A DNA stretch of 64,000 bases from Staphylococcus lloydii (GTDB taxonomy: Bacteria > Bacillota > Bacilli > Staphylococcales > Staphylococcaceae), in NCBI RefSeq assembly GCF_015775975.1, contig NZ_CP064056.1:806001-870000 (forward strand), read 5' to 3'. Of this stretch, positions 24,816-33,575 are shown one piece after another. The position numbers and the translations under genes were made by a program. Below the pieces are notes generated by a model. The model had not been told where the DNA came from and made no database searches. It saw only the letters and a list, made by a program, of their open reading frames with translations. Every line of letters begins with the position of its first letter. The first letter of the stretch is position 1.

Positions 24816-25955
24816 TTAATCTTTTTTATTAAAGTTATCTTTTAAGTCAGATGCTTTATCTGAAGCTTTATTTGTAACATTGTCAGAAGCGTCATTAAAC
24901 TTATCTTTAGCTTGATCAGTTACATTTGATTGAGCATTATTAGATTGCTCTTTAACTTTAGATTGAGTATCATTTGCTTTTTCTTTCACATTATCTGCAG
25001 TAGCAGAAAATGCATTAGATTTTTTGTTATTCACTTTGTCTTTTTTAGAAGACTCAATTTTTTCACCATTAACGTGATGATATTGAATAATTGCTAATAA
25101 GTTAATGTAATAAATAACTAATCTAATAATTACTACGATGATAGAAATTGCATAAACGATTACAGTTGCTACGTTTTGAGACATGTTACCAGTAAAGATA
25201 TTAACAAGTTGACTTACTGGATTGGCCAATAAGATAACGATTAAGTTTAATAGTAAAATGCCAATGTAAAATTTAAACCATGTTTTATGGCCGTTTTTAA
25301 TTTTTCTAAATCCTTGTTTTACTGATTGCCATACACCAGCTTTTGGATCTCTTGTAAATGATAGTGTGTAATTAACAATCAAGATTACAAAGAACCAATA
25401 AAGTAGAGATAGAATAAATACAACTAGTGTTGCTGCAACGATTTGTATCGTTAATGAAATTCCTAAAGCATGTGATGAACTACTAATTGAGTTTTGAATA
25501 GCACCAAAGCCTTTTAAAATTAGGAAATTTAATAATTTACCTATAAATAAATTTAATGCCATTAATACTATGAAAAATACTAAAGTAATTAATGCCATAA
25601 GTACTGATTTTAAGTATTTCCCTTTAGTGAATGTAGAAAATATATTACTGAATTTAATTTTATCTTGTGATATCGCCTTATCTATAGTGAAAATCACACC
25701 TGAAGCTAATGGATAAACGACAAATAGATATACTATGATTGGTACTAATATAGCCAATATGAGCATCATTATAGCCGAACCAACAGGTTGTTGCATAGCT
25801 TGAGCCATTGCGAATTTATACAATGCAGGTTGTACAGGTAAGATGGCAACGTAAGCTAATGCCATTACAATAATGAAACCAACAATTGTAAACAGTAATG
25901 TCTTTGCATTTTGTGGCTTTAAGTTTTGTATTGCTAGTTTATGATATTTAAACAA
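24816..25955 (-). CDS. Polytopic membrane protein with an LEA-like hydrophilic C-terminal tail
   Basis: A 379-residue protein I cannot assign to a characterised family. About six hydrophobic segments fill residues 20-290. The last 75 or so residues are highly charged and lack aromatics apart from a few Phe, with repeated phrases (DNVKEKANDTQSKVKEQ, DQAKDKFNDASDNVTNKASD) resembling the 11-residue amphipathic repeats of late-embryogenesis/CsbD-type stress proteins. Probable start is TTG at 25955 with AAGGAG ten bases upstream. It stands alone between two terminators or promoters. A stress or envelope role is a guess. Confidence 0.7.
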   Translation of the reverse strand: MFKYHKLAIQNLKPQNAKTLLFTIVGFIIVMALAYVAILPVQPALYKFAMAQAMQQPVGSAIMMLILAILVPIIVYLFVVYPLASGVIFTIDKAISQDKIKFSNIFSTFTKGKYLKSVLMALITLVFFIVLMALNLFIGKLLNFLILKGFGAIQNSISSSSHALGISLTIQIVAATLVVFILSLLYWFFVILIVNYTLSFTRDPKAGVWQSVKQGFRKIKNGHKTWFKFYIGILLLNLIVILLANPVSQLVNIFTGNMSQNVATVIVYAISIIVVIIRLVIYYINLLAIIQYHHVNGEKIESSKKDKVNNKKSNAFSATADNVKEKANDTQSKVKEQSNNAQSNVTDQAKDKFNDASDNVTNKASDKASDLKDNFNKKD

Positions 25956-26086
25956 ATTTTAAGCACTCCTTTTTGATGATATTAATACAATATCAAAAAA
26001 ATTATAATTTTAAAATTAATAGGTAACAAATACGCTATAAAATGTTAAAATGTGCTAATGACATTTCATTGAAAGGAGATATCATC

Positions 26087-26818
26087 ATGAAATTTGCAGT
26101 TATTACAGATGTACATGGCAATTACGATGCGCTTGAAACAGTATTAGATGATATTGATCGTAGAGGTGATATCGACAAGATTTATAATTTAGGAGACAAC
26201 ATAGGCGTCGGTCATGAAACAAATAAAGTTTTAGATGATATTTTTGACCGTGACGATATGGAAATCATTTCTGGTAATCACGACGAGGCGATTATGGCAC
26301 TTGTCAACGGCACACCATATCCTGAAGACTTAAAAGGTAAATTTTATGAACACCATCAGTGGATACAACAGCATTTAGATGAAGATTATTATGATAAATT
26401 AAATAACTTGCCACGTGTAATAGAGCAAACTATTTGTGGCAAAAAAGTGTTAGTTATCCATTATGAAATTCCTAATGATAAACTTGATGATACAATTGAT
26501 TTACAACCTTTTAGCCCAATAGAAACTGCAACAGAAGCTAACATGCAATCTTTATTTGAAGACAAAAATGCAGATTTGATTCTATTTGGACATAACCATA
26601 CAGTGCATTTATTTGATGATAAAGAAAAAATATATTTTAATCCAGGTTCTGTAGGTTTGAATAATGGTCCTAATGCTGTATATGGAATCGTAACAATTGA
26701 TGAAAAAGGCATTGATATTGAACGTGTAAAAGTAGCTTATGATAATGAAGAGTTTTTACGTGGCTTTGATGAAAAACAAGTCCCTGGTAAACAACTTATC
26801 TTCGATAAATTTATATAA
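26087..26818 (+). CDS. Calcineurin-like metallophosphoesterase
   Basis: A 243-residue phosphoesterase of the YfcE/DUF2156-free class. Metal motifs are complete: TDVHGN (residues 7-12), YNLGDNIG, SGNHDE, and the C-terminal FGHNH. Start set at the ATG at 26087 with AAAGGAGAT upstream; the frame extends 15 codons further up but without a ribosome site. Relatives include protein and nucleotide phosphatases; the substrate is unknown. A terminator at 26856 separates it from the convergent czrB. Confidence 0.85.
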   Translation: MKFAVITDVHGNYDALETVLDDIDRRGDIDKIYNLGDNIGVGHETNKVLDDIFDRDDMEIISGNHDEAIMALVNGTPYPEDLKGKFYEHHQWIQQHLDEDYYDKLNNLPRVIEQTICGKKVLVIHYEIPNDKLDDTIDLQPFSPIETATEANMQSLFEDKNADLILFGHNHTVHLFDDKEKIYFNPGSVGLNNGPNAVYGIVTIDEKGIDIERVKVAYDNEEFLRGFDEKQVPGKQLIFDKFI

Positions 26819-26855
26819 TTAAGATAGAGGATGGGAAATAAACACCTGTTTTCAA

Positions 26856-26895
26856 AATAAGAGAGCTAATCATTATGGATTAGCTCTCTTATTAT
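26856..26895. terminator. Bidirectional terminator between the phosphoesterase gene and czrB
   Basis: AATAAGAGAGCTAATC pairs with GATTAGCTCTCTTATT around a six-base loop. Confidence 0.8.
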
Positions 26896-26968
26896 TTATA
26901 AATTAGGCTTATATTGTGCATCATTATTGGCTATTACCGTCGAACTATATTTTAGCTCTTATTAATTA

Positions 26969-27922
26969 CTAATGTGAGTGTTGTACTGAAGTACAGAGGG
27001 TGTATTCTTCATGTTTATGTTTATCTGTTTCTAATTGTATTGTCATGTGATTAACATTGAGATGATATAATTTATCTTCTATTCTTTCAAGTAGTTGTTC
27101 GCAGGCTTCAACTGTCATATCAGAAGAGACAACAGCGTGGCAACTTAGCGCATTTAAATCATTTGAAATCGTCCATATATGGCAATCATGAACCGCTGAG
27201 ATAGCATCTTCTTCTAAAATAGTATTTATAATAGTTTTACTATTGATATTTGAAGGTGTACCCTCCATCAATATATTTAGTGATGATTTCGTAATACCCC
27301 AGCTACTTTTAATAATTAAGATAGAAACAATTATACTAGCAATGGGATCGGCAATAGTCCAACCCATTGTCCATATTAAAATAGCAGCAATAATAGCACC
27401 TAATGAGCCTAGTAAATCTCCAAGCACATGAATAAAAGCGCCACGCATATTGATATTCTCTTTTGTATCGCCGCCACTAAACATTAAAATTGCAACTACT
27501 ATATTAATAAGTAGACCTATCACACTAATGACAAACATTTCTGTAGATTGAACTTCTGTTGGTTTAAAAAAGCGTTGTATCGCTTCGATAATTATGATGA
27601 TACCTATTACAAATAAAGTAACCCCATTAAATAAAGCGGCTAAAATTTCAAAACGTTTATAACCAAAGGTCTTACTTAAAGTGGCATGCTTTTCTGCATA
27701 AATAAAAGCGACTAAAGCTACGCCTAATGAAACGGCATCACTAAACATGTGTAAGCCATCCGAAAGTAAGGCTAAACTATTAGCTACAAAACCGCCAATA
27801 ATTTCGATTATCATAAAGGCAGCAATGATTATAAATGAAAATAATAATACTTTTTTATTATTTGTATGAACGTGACCATGACTATGATCGTGGTTGTGGC
27901 CGTGATCGTGATTATGGGTCAT
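26969..27922 (-). CDS. czrB: Zinc/cobalt cation-diffusion efflux protein CzrB
   Basis: A 317-residue CDF transporter exporting Zn(II) and probably Co(II) in exchange for protons. A His-rich N-terminus (HNHDHGHNHDHSHGHVH) is followed by six helices. The helix 2 metal site is in LLSDGLHMFSDAVSL and the helix 5 site in GAFIHVLGDLLGS. A cytoplasmic C-terminal domain carries CHIWTIS and CHAVVSSD. It lies 21 bases downstream of czrA in the same operon, so expression follows zinc through CzrA. The name zitB/zntA is used for the same gene in some staphylococci. Confidence 0.93.
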   Translation of the reverse strand: MTHNHDHGHNHDHSHGHVHTNNKKVLLFSFIIIAAFMIIEIIGGFVANSLALLSDGLHMFSDAVSLGVALVAFIYAEKHATLSKTFGYKRFEILAALFNGVTLFVIGIIIIIEAIQRFFKPTEVQSTEMFVISVIGLLINIVVAILMFSGGDTKENINMRGAFIHVLGDLLGSLGAIIAAILIWTMGWTIADPIASIIVSILIIKSSWGITKSSLNILMEGTPSNINSKTIINTILEEDAISAVHDCHIWTISNDLNALSCHAVVSSDMTVEACEQLLERIEDKLYHLNVNHMTIQLETDKHKHEEYTLCTSVQHSH

Positions 27923-27943
27923 GAAAAAACACCTCTTTAGTAA

Positions 27944-28246
27944 TTAATGTGATGCGTGATTTATTGATTGATTAAGTATTGAAGAAACATGTGTGTCATC
28001 AATTGAATAAATCATAGACTGCCCATTACGATGAGCTTTTACTAAGTTAGCTGTCTTTAAAATTCGCAATTGATGCGAGACATTGGACTGACTAATATTC
28101 AATGTATGAGCGATATGACCTACACTACAGTCTTCATGAGCAAGTAAGTTTACGATACGTAGCCTAGTACCATCACTTAAAGCTTTAAAAAAAGTTGTTA
28201 CTGATTCTACGGTTGCTGTTTCTAAATCTTGAAATTGATGTGTCAT
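27944..28246 (-). CDS. czrA: ArsR-family zinc-sensing repressor CzrA
   Basis: A 100-residue winged-helix repressor. The recognition helix lies in NISQSNVSHQLRIL (residues 50-63). The alpha-5 metal site is complete: D84, H86, H97 and H100 fall at the same numbers as the zinc ligands reported for S. aureus CzrA. Zinc binding is known to weaken DNA binding and release czrAB. The gene is preceded by an operator-promoter at 28258-28316. Confidence 0.95.
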   Translation of the reverse strand: MTHQFQDLETATVESVTTFFKALSDGTRLRIVNLLAHEDCSVGHIAHTLNISQSNVSHQLRILKTANLVKAHRNGQSMIYSIDDTHVSSILNQSINHASH

Positions 28247-28257
28247 ATTAATTATCC

Positions 28258-28316
28258 TTTCATATTAATATATGAACATTTATTCATATATTAATATGAA
28301 AGCTTAACAATGTCAA
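28258..28316 (-). promoter_or_regulatory. czrA promoter overlapped by a long palindromic operator
   Basis: Minus-strand promoter TTGACA (28316-28311), 17-base spacer, TAATAT (28293-28288). Bases 28258-28301 form a perfect 19-bp inverted repeat with a six-base centre; the middle, TATGAACATTTATTCATA (28271-28288), matches the CzrA-type TGAA-N6-TTCA site. Bound repressor would cover the -10 and the transcription start. Confidence 0.85.
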
Positions 28317-28392
28317 TAATGAGCCGATTAGTTTTGTTAATGGAGCAAGGGGTATATTCTGTATATAAGTAATTCATGAGGAGGATGTATAT

Positions 28393-29046
28393 ATGAGTAC
28401 TCTAGTTATTGGAGCAAATGGTGGCATTGGTAGAATTTTAATACAACAACTTAAAGATGCAAATGAATCTTTTACAGCTGGTGTAAGGAAAGAAGCGCAA
28501 GTTGATGAATTAAAAAATGCCGATATAGATGCAATATTAGTCGATGTTGAAAATGATAGTATTGAATCTTTAACAGACAAATTTAAAGGTTTTGATAATG
28601 TCGTATTTTCAGTCGGTTCTGGTGGCAGTACTGGACCAGATAAAACGATAATTGTCGACTTAGATGGTGCCGTGAAGTCAATTGAAGCTAGTAAAGCAAG
28701 TAATGTAAAAAAATATGTGATGGTTTCAACTTACGATTCACGTAGAGAAGCTTTTGATCCAAGTGGAGATCTTAAACCATACACAATTGCAAAACATTAT
28801 GCTGATGAACACTTAAAAAATTCTGGTGTGAATTACACTATTGTACATCCCGGTGGTTTATTAGACGATGCAGGGACTAATAAAATTGAAGCAGCAGCAT
28901 TCTTTGAAGGTAGAGGGTCTATACCTCGTGAAGACGTGGCTTCAGTCTTAAAAGAAATCGTAACGACAGAAGGATATAACAATTCAGAATTTCAAATTAT
29001 AAGTGGTAAAGAATCAATTACCGATGCATTAAAAAATTATAAATAA
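28393..29046 (+). CDS. Atypical short-chain dehydrogenase / NmrA-like NAD(P)-binding protein
   Basis: A 217-residue Rossmann-fold protein starting with the nucleotide-binding motif VIGANGGIGRIL. It resembles the NAD(P)-binding NmrA/YwnB group (atypical SDR). The segment YTIAKHYADEHLKNSGVNYTIVHPGGLLDD is characteristic, with Tyr and Lys in roughly the SDR catalytic arrangement. A redox function on an unknown substrate is likely. GAGGAGG precedes the ATG. It diverges from czrA, but the czr operator lies about 90 bases upstream and probably does not control it. Confidence 0.85.
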   Translation: MSTLVIGANGGIGRILIQQLKDANESFTAGVRKEAQVDELKNADIDAILVDVENDSIESLTDKFKGFDNVVFSVGSGGSTGPDKTIIVDLDGAVKSIEASKASNVKKYVMVSTYDSRREAFDPSGDLKPYTIAKHYADEHLKNSGVNYTIVHPGGLLDDAGTNKIEAAAFFEGRGSIPREDVASVLKEIVTTEGYNNSEFQIISGKESITDALKNYK

Positions 29047-29073
29047 AAATAATTTAAAAATTTGAGATTTTAG

Positions 29074-29116
29074 TGAGTTAATTCTATTAATTGATGAATT
29101 AACTCGCTTTTTTATG
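29074..29116 (+). terminator. Terminator after the NAD(P)-binding protein gene
   Basis: GAGTTAATTC pairs with GAATTAACTC, followed by GCTTTTTT. Confidence 0.8.
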
Positions 29117-29195
29117 TAAAATAAAAGAAATAGAATTTATACATACTACAATAATAACTAATTATAAAGATGATTGTGACGTGCGGAGGTATTTT

Positions 29196-29906
29196 ATGAA
29201 AATTTCAAACTCAAAAATATATGAACAGGTAGCTGATTTACTATTAGAACAAATTAAATCAGATGAATTTGAGATTGGAGACAAGCTACCATCAATTCAA
29301 AAATTAGCTACAACATATGGTGTGAGTGTAGCATCGATAAGAGAGGCATTAAATGCGCTAAGAACGATAGGTGTAATTGAAATAAAGCAAGGGTATGGTA
29401 CGATCGTTAAACAAAAAGAACCCACTTTCTTTGAAATAGGTGAGAAGTTTAATTCGCTAGGCCAAATTAAAGAATTATTAGAATTAAGACAAATTATTGA
29501 AAGTGCAACAGCGGCTAAAGCTGCTAAATTGCGAACTAATGAGGATTTAAAAATAATGCGTCATTATTTAAATGAAATGGGGAAAGCCGTTTCTGATGGG
29601 ACTTCTGGAGAAGAAGCGGATTTAGAATTTCATTTAACTATAGCAAAAGCTACTAATAATTCATTACTTGTAGATTTAATGAATAATATTTCAGACTTAA
29701 TGAAAGATTCTATGAAAGAGACTCGTAAAATTTTCATTTATAGTAGACAAAAAACAATGGAAATACTTCAAGATGAACATGAAAAGATATTTAATGCGAT
29801 AGAACAGCAAGATGATAAGTTAGCAACGCAATGTATGAATACACATTTAACTACAGTCATCGACACTACTTTAGCTAATTTTAATGAGCAGAATAACGAA
29901 TTGTAA
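29196..29906 (+). CDS. GntR/FadR-family transcriptional regulator
   Basis: A 236-residue regulator with an N-terminal winged helix (IYEQVADLLLEQI...SIQKLATTYGVSVASIREALNAL, residues 5-65) and an all-helical FCD ligand domain (about 80-230). Residues of the FCD metal/carboxylate site are plausible (E and H in ADLEFHLTIAKATNN). Start set at the ATG at 29196, which has GCGGAGG upstream; the in-frame GTG at 29181 lies before that. No adjacent metabolic operon reveals the effector, so the regulon is unknown; lactate, gluconate or similar carboxylate control is typical for the family. Confidence 0.85.
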   Translation: MKISNSKIYEQVADLLLEQIKSDEFEIGDKLPSIQKLATTYGVSVASIREALNALRTIGVIEIKQGYGTIVKQKEPTFFEIGEKFNSLGQIKELLELRQIIESATAAKAAKLRTNEDLKIMRHYLNEMGKAVSDGTSGEEADLEFHLTIAKATNNSLLVDLMNNISDLMKDSMKETRKIFIYSRQKTMEILQDEHEKIFNAIEQQDDKLATQCMNTHLTTVIDTTLANFNEQNNEL

Positions 29907-29933
29907 TGGTTTTTAGATTGTTTTATTAACGAT

Positions 29934-30105
29934 AAAAAAGCCCAAACTTTAAAAAGTTTGGGCTAGCAAATTTTATAGTTTTGGAAAGCCATCACACTTT
30001 CCAATAGCAAATTATTAATCATGAATTACCTTATACGTAAGACGGATATAGTTTAATGCTTTAAACTATAGTTTTATTATAATAGTATCTACAATATATT
30101 ATCAA
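29934..30105 (-). ncRNA. Candidate small RNA on the minus strand, with its own promoter and terminator
   Basis: Reading the minus strand: promoter TTGATA (30105-30100), 18-base spacer, TATAAT (30081-30076). Transcription would start near 30069 and end at the hairpin AGCCCAAACTT/AAGTTTGGGCT plus TTTTTT at 29965-29934, giving about 135 bases. Two more perfect 8-bp hairpins lie inside: ATAGTTTA/TAAACTAT at the 5' end (loop AAGCAT) and TTGGAAAG/CTTTCCAA (loop TGTGATGG) near 29980-30003. No credible ORF. The terminator has its T-run on the minus strand only, so it was not made for the upstream GntR gene. I cannot match it to a named staphylococcal RNA. Confidence 0.7.
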
Positions 30106-30331
30106 CCACTTATTAGTTTAAATTTACACAAAAAGTTGATAATAAGCGATTTCACAACTTATAGAATATAAAGATTATACTACTAAAGTGTACTGACTAT
30201 TGATATAATACTTAAAGAATTAATTTAGATGTCATTTTTAATTGTAAATTTGGACTTCGAATGTGCAAAAGGATAACATTCAAGTTATATTGAGACAATT
30301 ATTAAATATAGTGACTCTCGGAGGTGTAGTA

Positions 30332-31270
30332 ATGCCATTATTTTTACGACCTGTTTTTCATACAAAGGTATGGGGAGGTAGCAACTTAGAACAATTTGGG
30401 TACAATTTACCTAATCACAATATCGGAGAAGCATGGGGGATTTCTGCACATCCAAATGGTAATTGTGAAATTATAAACGGGCCATATAAAGGCGAGACTT
30501 TAAATGATGTTTGGACAAATCATAGAGAATTATTTGGTGACTTTCCGAGTAAAGATTTTCCACTCATGACTAAAATTGTAGATGCGAATAAACCACTATC
30601 TATACATGTTCATCCTGATGATGCTTATGCTTATGAAAACGAAAATGGGCAATATGGTAAATCAGAATGTTGGTATATTATAGATGCACAAGAAGATGCA
30701 GAAATTATATATGGACTTAATGTTGATTCTACTGAGGATGCTAAAAGTAAAATAGCAGCACATGATTATACAAATTTATTTAATAAGATCAAAGTACAAC
30801 CTGGAGAGTTTTACTTCATTCCTGCCGGGACAGTTCACTCTATTGGTGAAGGTGTTATTGCATATGAAACGATGCAAGCTTCAGATGTATCATATAGATT
30901 ATATGATTATGAGCGCCATCCACTTGAAGGTGAAAATAGAGAACTGCAAGTAGATAAGGCAACAGATGTCATAGAAGTATATAATGAAAATATGAATATT
31001 ACGCCAGATACGGAAATGGTAGAAAATCATAAATTGACTAAACTAGTGTCGAATGACTTTTTCACTATCGTGAAATGGGTTATATCAGGTACTTTAAATT
31101 ATATGAAGCCTAGAGAATTTGTGCTTGTATCCATTTTACATGGCGAGGGTCAAGTAATTATCGACGGTGACATATATGATATTAAAGGTGGCAATAATTT
31201 TATATTGACTTCTGATGATTTAGACACAGTATTTGAAGGCGAATTTGAAATTATTATTAGTTACTTATAA
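30332..31270 (+). CDS. manA: Mannose-6-phosphate isomerase, class I
   Basis: A 312-residue zinc enzyme that interconverts mannose-6-phosphate and fructose-6-phosphate. Zinc ligands are visible in LSIHVHPDDAYA and GKSECWYIID and in FIPAGTVHSIGEG. The N-terminus LRPVFHTKVWGG is typical of Firmicute PMI. Start set at the ATG at 30332 with CGGAGGTG upstream; 23 further upstream codons lack a ribosome site. About 24 bases separate it from a small membrane-protein gene that probably shares the transcript. Confidence 0.95.
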   Translation: MPLFLRPVFHTKVWGGSNLEQFGYNLPNHNIGEAWGISAHPNGNCEIINGPYKGETLNDVWTNHRELFGDFPSKDFPLMTKIVDANKPLSIHVHPDDAYAYENENGQYGKSECWYIIDAQEDAEIIYGLNVDSTEDAKSKIAAHDYTNLFNKIKVQPGEFYFIPAGTVHSIGEGVIAYETMQASDVSYRLYDYERHPLEGENRELQVDKATDVIEVYNENMNITPDTEMVENHKLTKLVSNDFFTIVKWVISGTLNYMKPREFVLVSILHGEGQVIIDGDIYDIKGGNNFILTSDDLDTVFEGEFEIIISYL

Positions 31271-31293
31271 AAATCACAAGAGAGGTGACTGTC

Positions 31294-31527
31294 ATGTATA
31301 AATTTTTATATGTAGCGTTAGCATGTGGATTGATTTCAGGTGCTGGAGTGTTCTTACATATACCACACTATCCATCGTTAATTTTTCCAATGTTAGTTGC
31401 TTTATTAGGTATTATAAGCACGTTAATAACGATTCCTAATAAAGAAATAAGTGGCATGTTAAAGCTCGGGGGCGTATTAATTAATATTATGCCGCTATTG
31501 GGTTCTTTTACGATGTTAAATAGTTAA
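31294..31527 (+). CDS. Small hypothetical membrane protein
   Basis: A 77-residue protein with two or three hydrophobic helices (about residues 2-22, 30-48 and 56-75) and a NKEISGMLK loop. I do not recognise the family. The GTG at 31285 is inside the GAGAGGTG ribosome site, so the ATG at 31294 is used. It follows manA closely. A weak hairpin (GTTAATG/CATTAAC) follows the stop near 31523-31540. Confidence 0.6.
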   Translation: MYKFLYVALACGLISGAGVFLHIPHYPSLIFPMLVALLGIISTLITIPNKEISGMLKLGGVLINIMPLLGSFTMLNS

Positions 31528-31647
31528 TGTGCCATTAACGTCATATTTTTTATTAAAAAATACCGAATAAGGTTTATGGTTGTTTGAACAACATAATATG
31601 AATATAATGGGAAAGATATAAATTTTACAGAGTTAGGAGTATCATAA

Positions 31648-33018
31648 ATGTCAGAGGAAACAAGCTATTTTTGGTTAAATTGTGGCTATAATCGTTGGAA
31701 TCACAATGAACCACTCGTAGGTCAAACCACATTATTTGAATCAGGCGCACAATTTAATCCATCACAAGGCTTTCGTGCATTTAAGCAGGCTAAAGTAGGA
31801 GATCAAGTTATCTTCTATCAAGTACAAATGGATACTGGGTTATTAGGCTATGGTGAGATAACTAGCGTGCAAACTGGTGCACAAAATAAAACTCGTGTAC
31901 ATTTTGAACTAAAAGCTCAATTAAAACCATTAACTGCTGATTATCTTAAACGTAGTGAACGTTTAGAATTCAGAATGAGCAATATGAAAGAAACATTGTT
32001 TAATCAAATCACTAAAGAAGAATTTGACTTAATCGTTAATCTTGGTAAAGGCGAAATCAAAGTTCCAAGATATTTCTTTGTGTCTGAAACAGAAGATTTT
32101 GAAGAAGGCGAAACATATACTTTATTTACACATACATATAATGGTATTAAAAGAAATGGTTATCATTTTTATACACAACTTGAACAAGGTGATAAAGTAG
32201 TTTTCTATGATAAGAATCAAGATCAATCAGTCATCGGGTTAGGTGAAATTACACGCCATATCCATGAAAAGCCACCAATCGCAGGAAGAACAAATAGTAC
32301 GGCAATTGAAGTGTATTACGAAAAAGATATTACGCCAGTCTCATTATCGACATTAAATAAGCATCCTAAATTAAAAAACCTTTATTTTTTACAAGAAAAT
32401 ACTAAACAAGCGATTGCCAGTTTATCAGAAACACAATATGAATCTATTGTCGAAATGAGTGAAAATAATGGCTTAAAACCGCAATTTGAATCTGTTAGTA
32501 ATGAACAAATGATTACAGAACAAGATGAAGATTTAAAACCGTTTATCTTGTTAGTTGTGGAACCAGGTGAGCCAGGGTTGAAAGCCGCCGAAGATTTGTT
32601 ACAAAAAACAAATGCGCATCCTGTCATTACAACAGGTCATCCTGACTTTACAGAAGATATGTTATACGGCAAATATTTACCTAACGAAACGGGTGCCTTG
32701 TATTTTAGAGAAGGATTTATTACAGAACTCATGCCTAGAAAAGATAAAAGTTATCTAGTGATTGATAATTTTAATCGTATAGATCCAGATGTTTTTCAGA
32801 CGTTTATCAATGTACTGGAAGGTTATGAAGTGACAATGCCAAGATATAATAAAGATGGCAATATGATTAAATGGTCACGTAAAAAAGATTCGTTTTATCA
32901 TTTTAATCCTAATTGGCATATTGTTGGTATCACTTATGAAAGCTTGAATGATATAAAAAATCATTATTCGGAACAATTTTTAAAATATACGCGTATAGTT
33001 AGAGTGAATCAAGATTAA
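31648..33018 (+). CDS. Tandem EVE-domain protein with degenerate McrB-like AAA+ domain
   Basis: A 456-residue protein. Residues 5-135 and 139-272 look like two EVE (PUA-like) domains: each has the paired strands seen in KVGDQVIFYQ...GYGEIT (50-72) and EQGDKVVFYDK...GLGEIT (179-202), and each starts with an aromatic stretch (SYFWLNCGYNRW; RYFFVSE). Residues 297-456 resemble an McrB/MoxR-type AAA+ core. Walker B-like SYLVIDNFNRIDPDVF is kept, but its Glu is replaced by Asn, and the P-loop position reads EPGEPGLKAA with no GKT. ATP hydrolysis is therefore unlikely. EVE domains bind modified bases in nucleic acids. Single-gene unit with its own terminator. Confidence 0.75.
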   Translation: MSEETSYFWLNCGYNRWNHNEPLVGQTTLFESGAQFNPSQGFRAFKQAKVGDQVIFYQVQMDTGLLGYGEITSVQTGAQNKTRVHFELKAQLKPLTADYLKRSERLEFRMSNMKETLFNQITKEEFDLIVNLGKGEIKVPRYFFVSETEDFEEGETYTLFTHTYNGIKRNGYHFYTQLEQGDKVVFYDKNQDQSVIGLGEITRHIHEKPPIAGRTNSTAIEVYYEKDITPVSLSTLNKHPKLKNLYFLQENTKQAIASLSETQYESIVEMSENNGLKPQFESVSNEQMITEQDEDLKPFILLVVEPGEPGLKAAEDLLQKTNAHPVITTGHPDFTEDMLYGKYLPNETGALYFREGFITELMPRKDKSYLVIDNFNRIDPDVFQTFINVLEGYEVTMPRYNKDGNMIKWSRKKDSFYHFNPNWHIVGITYESLNDIKNHYSEQFLKYTRIVRVNQD

Positions 33019-33029
33019 TCTAGTTATAT

Positions 33030-33069
33030 TAAGAGGTTGAAACAATAATAATGTTTCAACCTCTTATTT
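33030..33069 (+). terminator. Terminator after the EVE-domain gene
   Basis: AAGAGGTTGAAAC pairs with GTTTCAACCTCTT, followed by ATTTTT. Confidence 0.85.
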
Positions 33070-33191
33070 TTGCATTCAAGTACATATAGTCATTTTTATA
33101 TGATCTGTACTTTTTATGAGCAATTAAAATGATTTAAAGTTCACATATATGGATATAATATAAATATGTAAGGAAAAGTGAGGTGTTAGTG

Positions 33192-33575
33192 ATGCCAATC
33201 ATTTATTATGACGGAGGTTGTGTTTATTGTTATAACTTTGCTATTTGGTTAATTCAAAATGGATTATCTACGCGTTATCAATTTGCCACTTTAAAAGGTT
33301 CTACAGGTCAACAGTTACAGCAAGAATACCCAGAAGCGAGACGTTTTGATAGTGTGATATTGCAAGAAGGAGATAATTTGCAATTTAAATCAGATGCCAT
33401 CGCAACATTGATTACGTCATTAACTAATTTTAAATGGCTAGGTGTGTTAATAAGAATTACCCCTAAATTTATTCGTGATTTTGGCTACAATTTATTTGCA
33501 AATAATAGAAATAACATGTGGAAGACACATTGGCATAAGCCTGATGACTATGAACAATCATTCTTTATAGATTAA
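33192..33575 (+). CDS. DCC-family (DUF393) thiol-disulfide oxidoreductase-like protein
   Basis: A 127-residue protein with the family signature YDGGCVYC at residues 5-12 (usual form DGxCxxC) and the FKSDAIATLI segment. The DCC family has a thioredoxin-like fold with a possible redox-active Cys pair; no substrate is known. The ATG at 33192 is preferred because the GTG codons at 33183 and 33189 lie within or next to the GTGAGGTG ribosome site. Confidence 0.8.
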   Translation: MPIIYYDGGCVYCYNFAIWLIQNGLSTRYQFATLKGSTGQQLQQEYPEARRFDSVILQEGDNLQFKSDAIATLITSLTNFKWLGVLIRITPKFIRDFGYNLFANNRNNMWKTHWHKPDDYEQSFFID

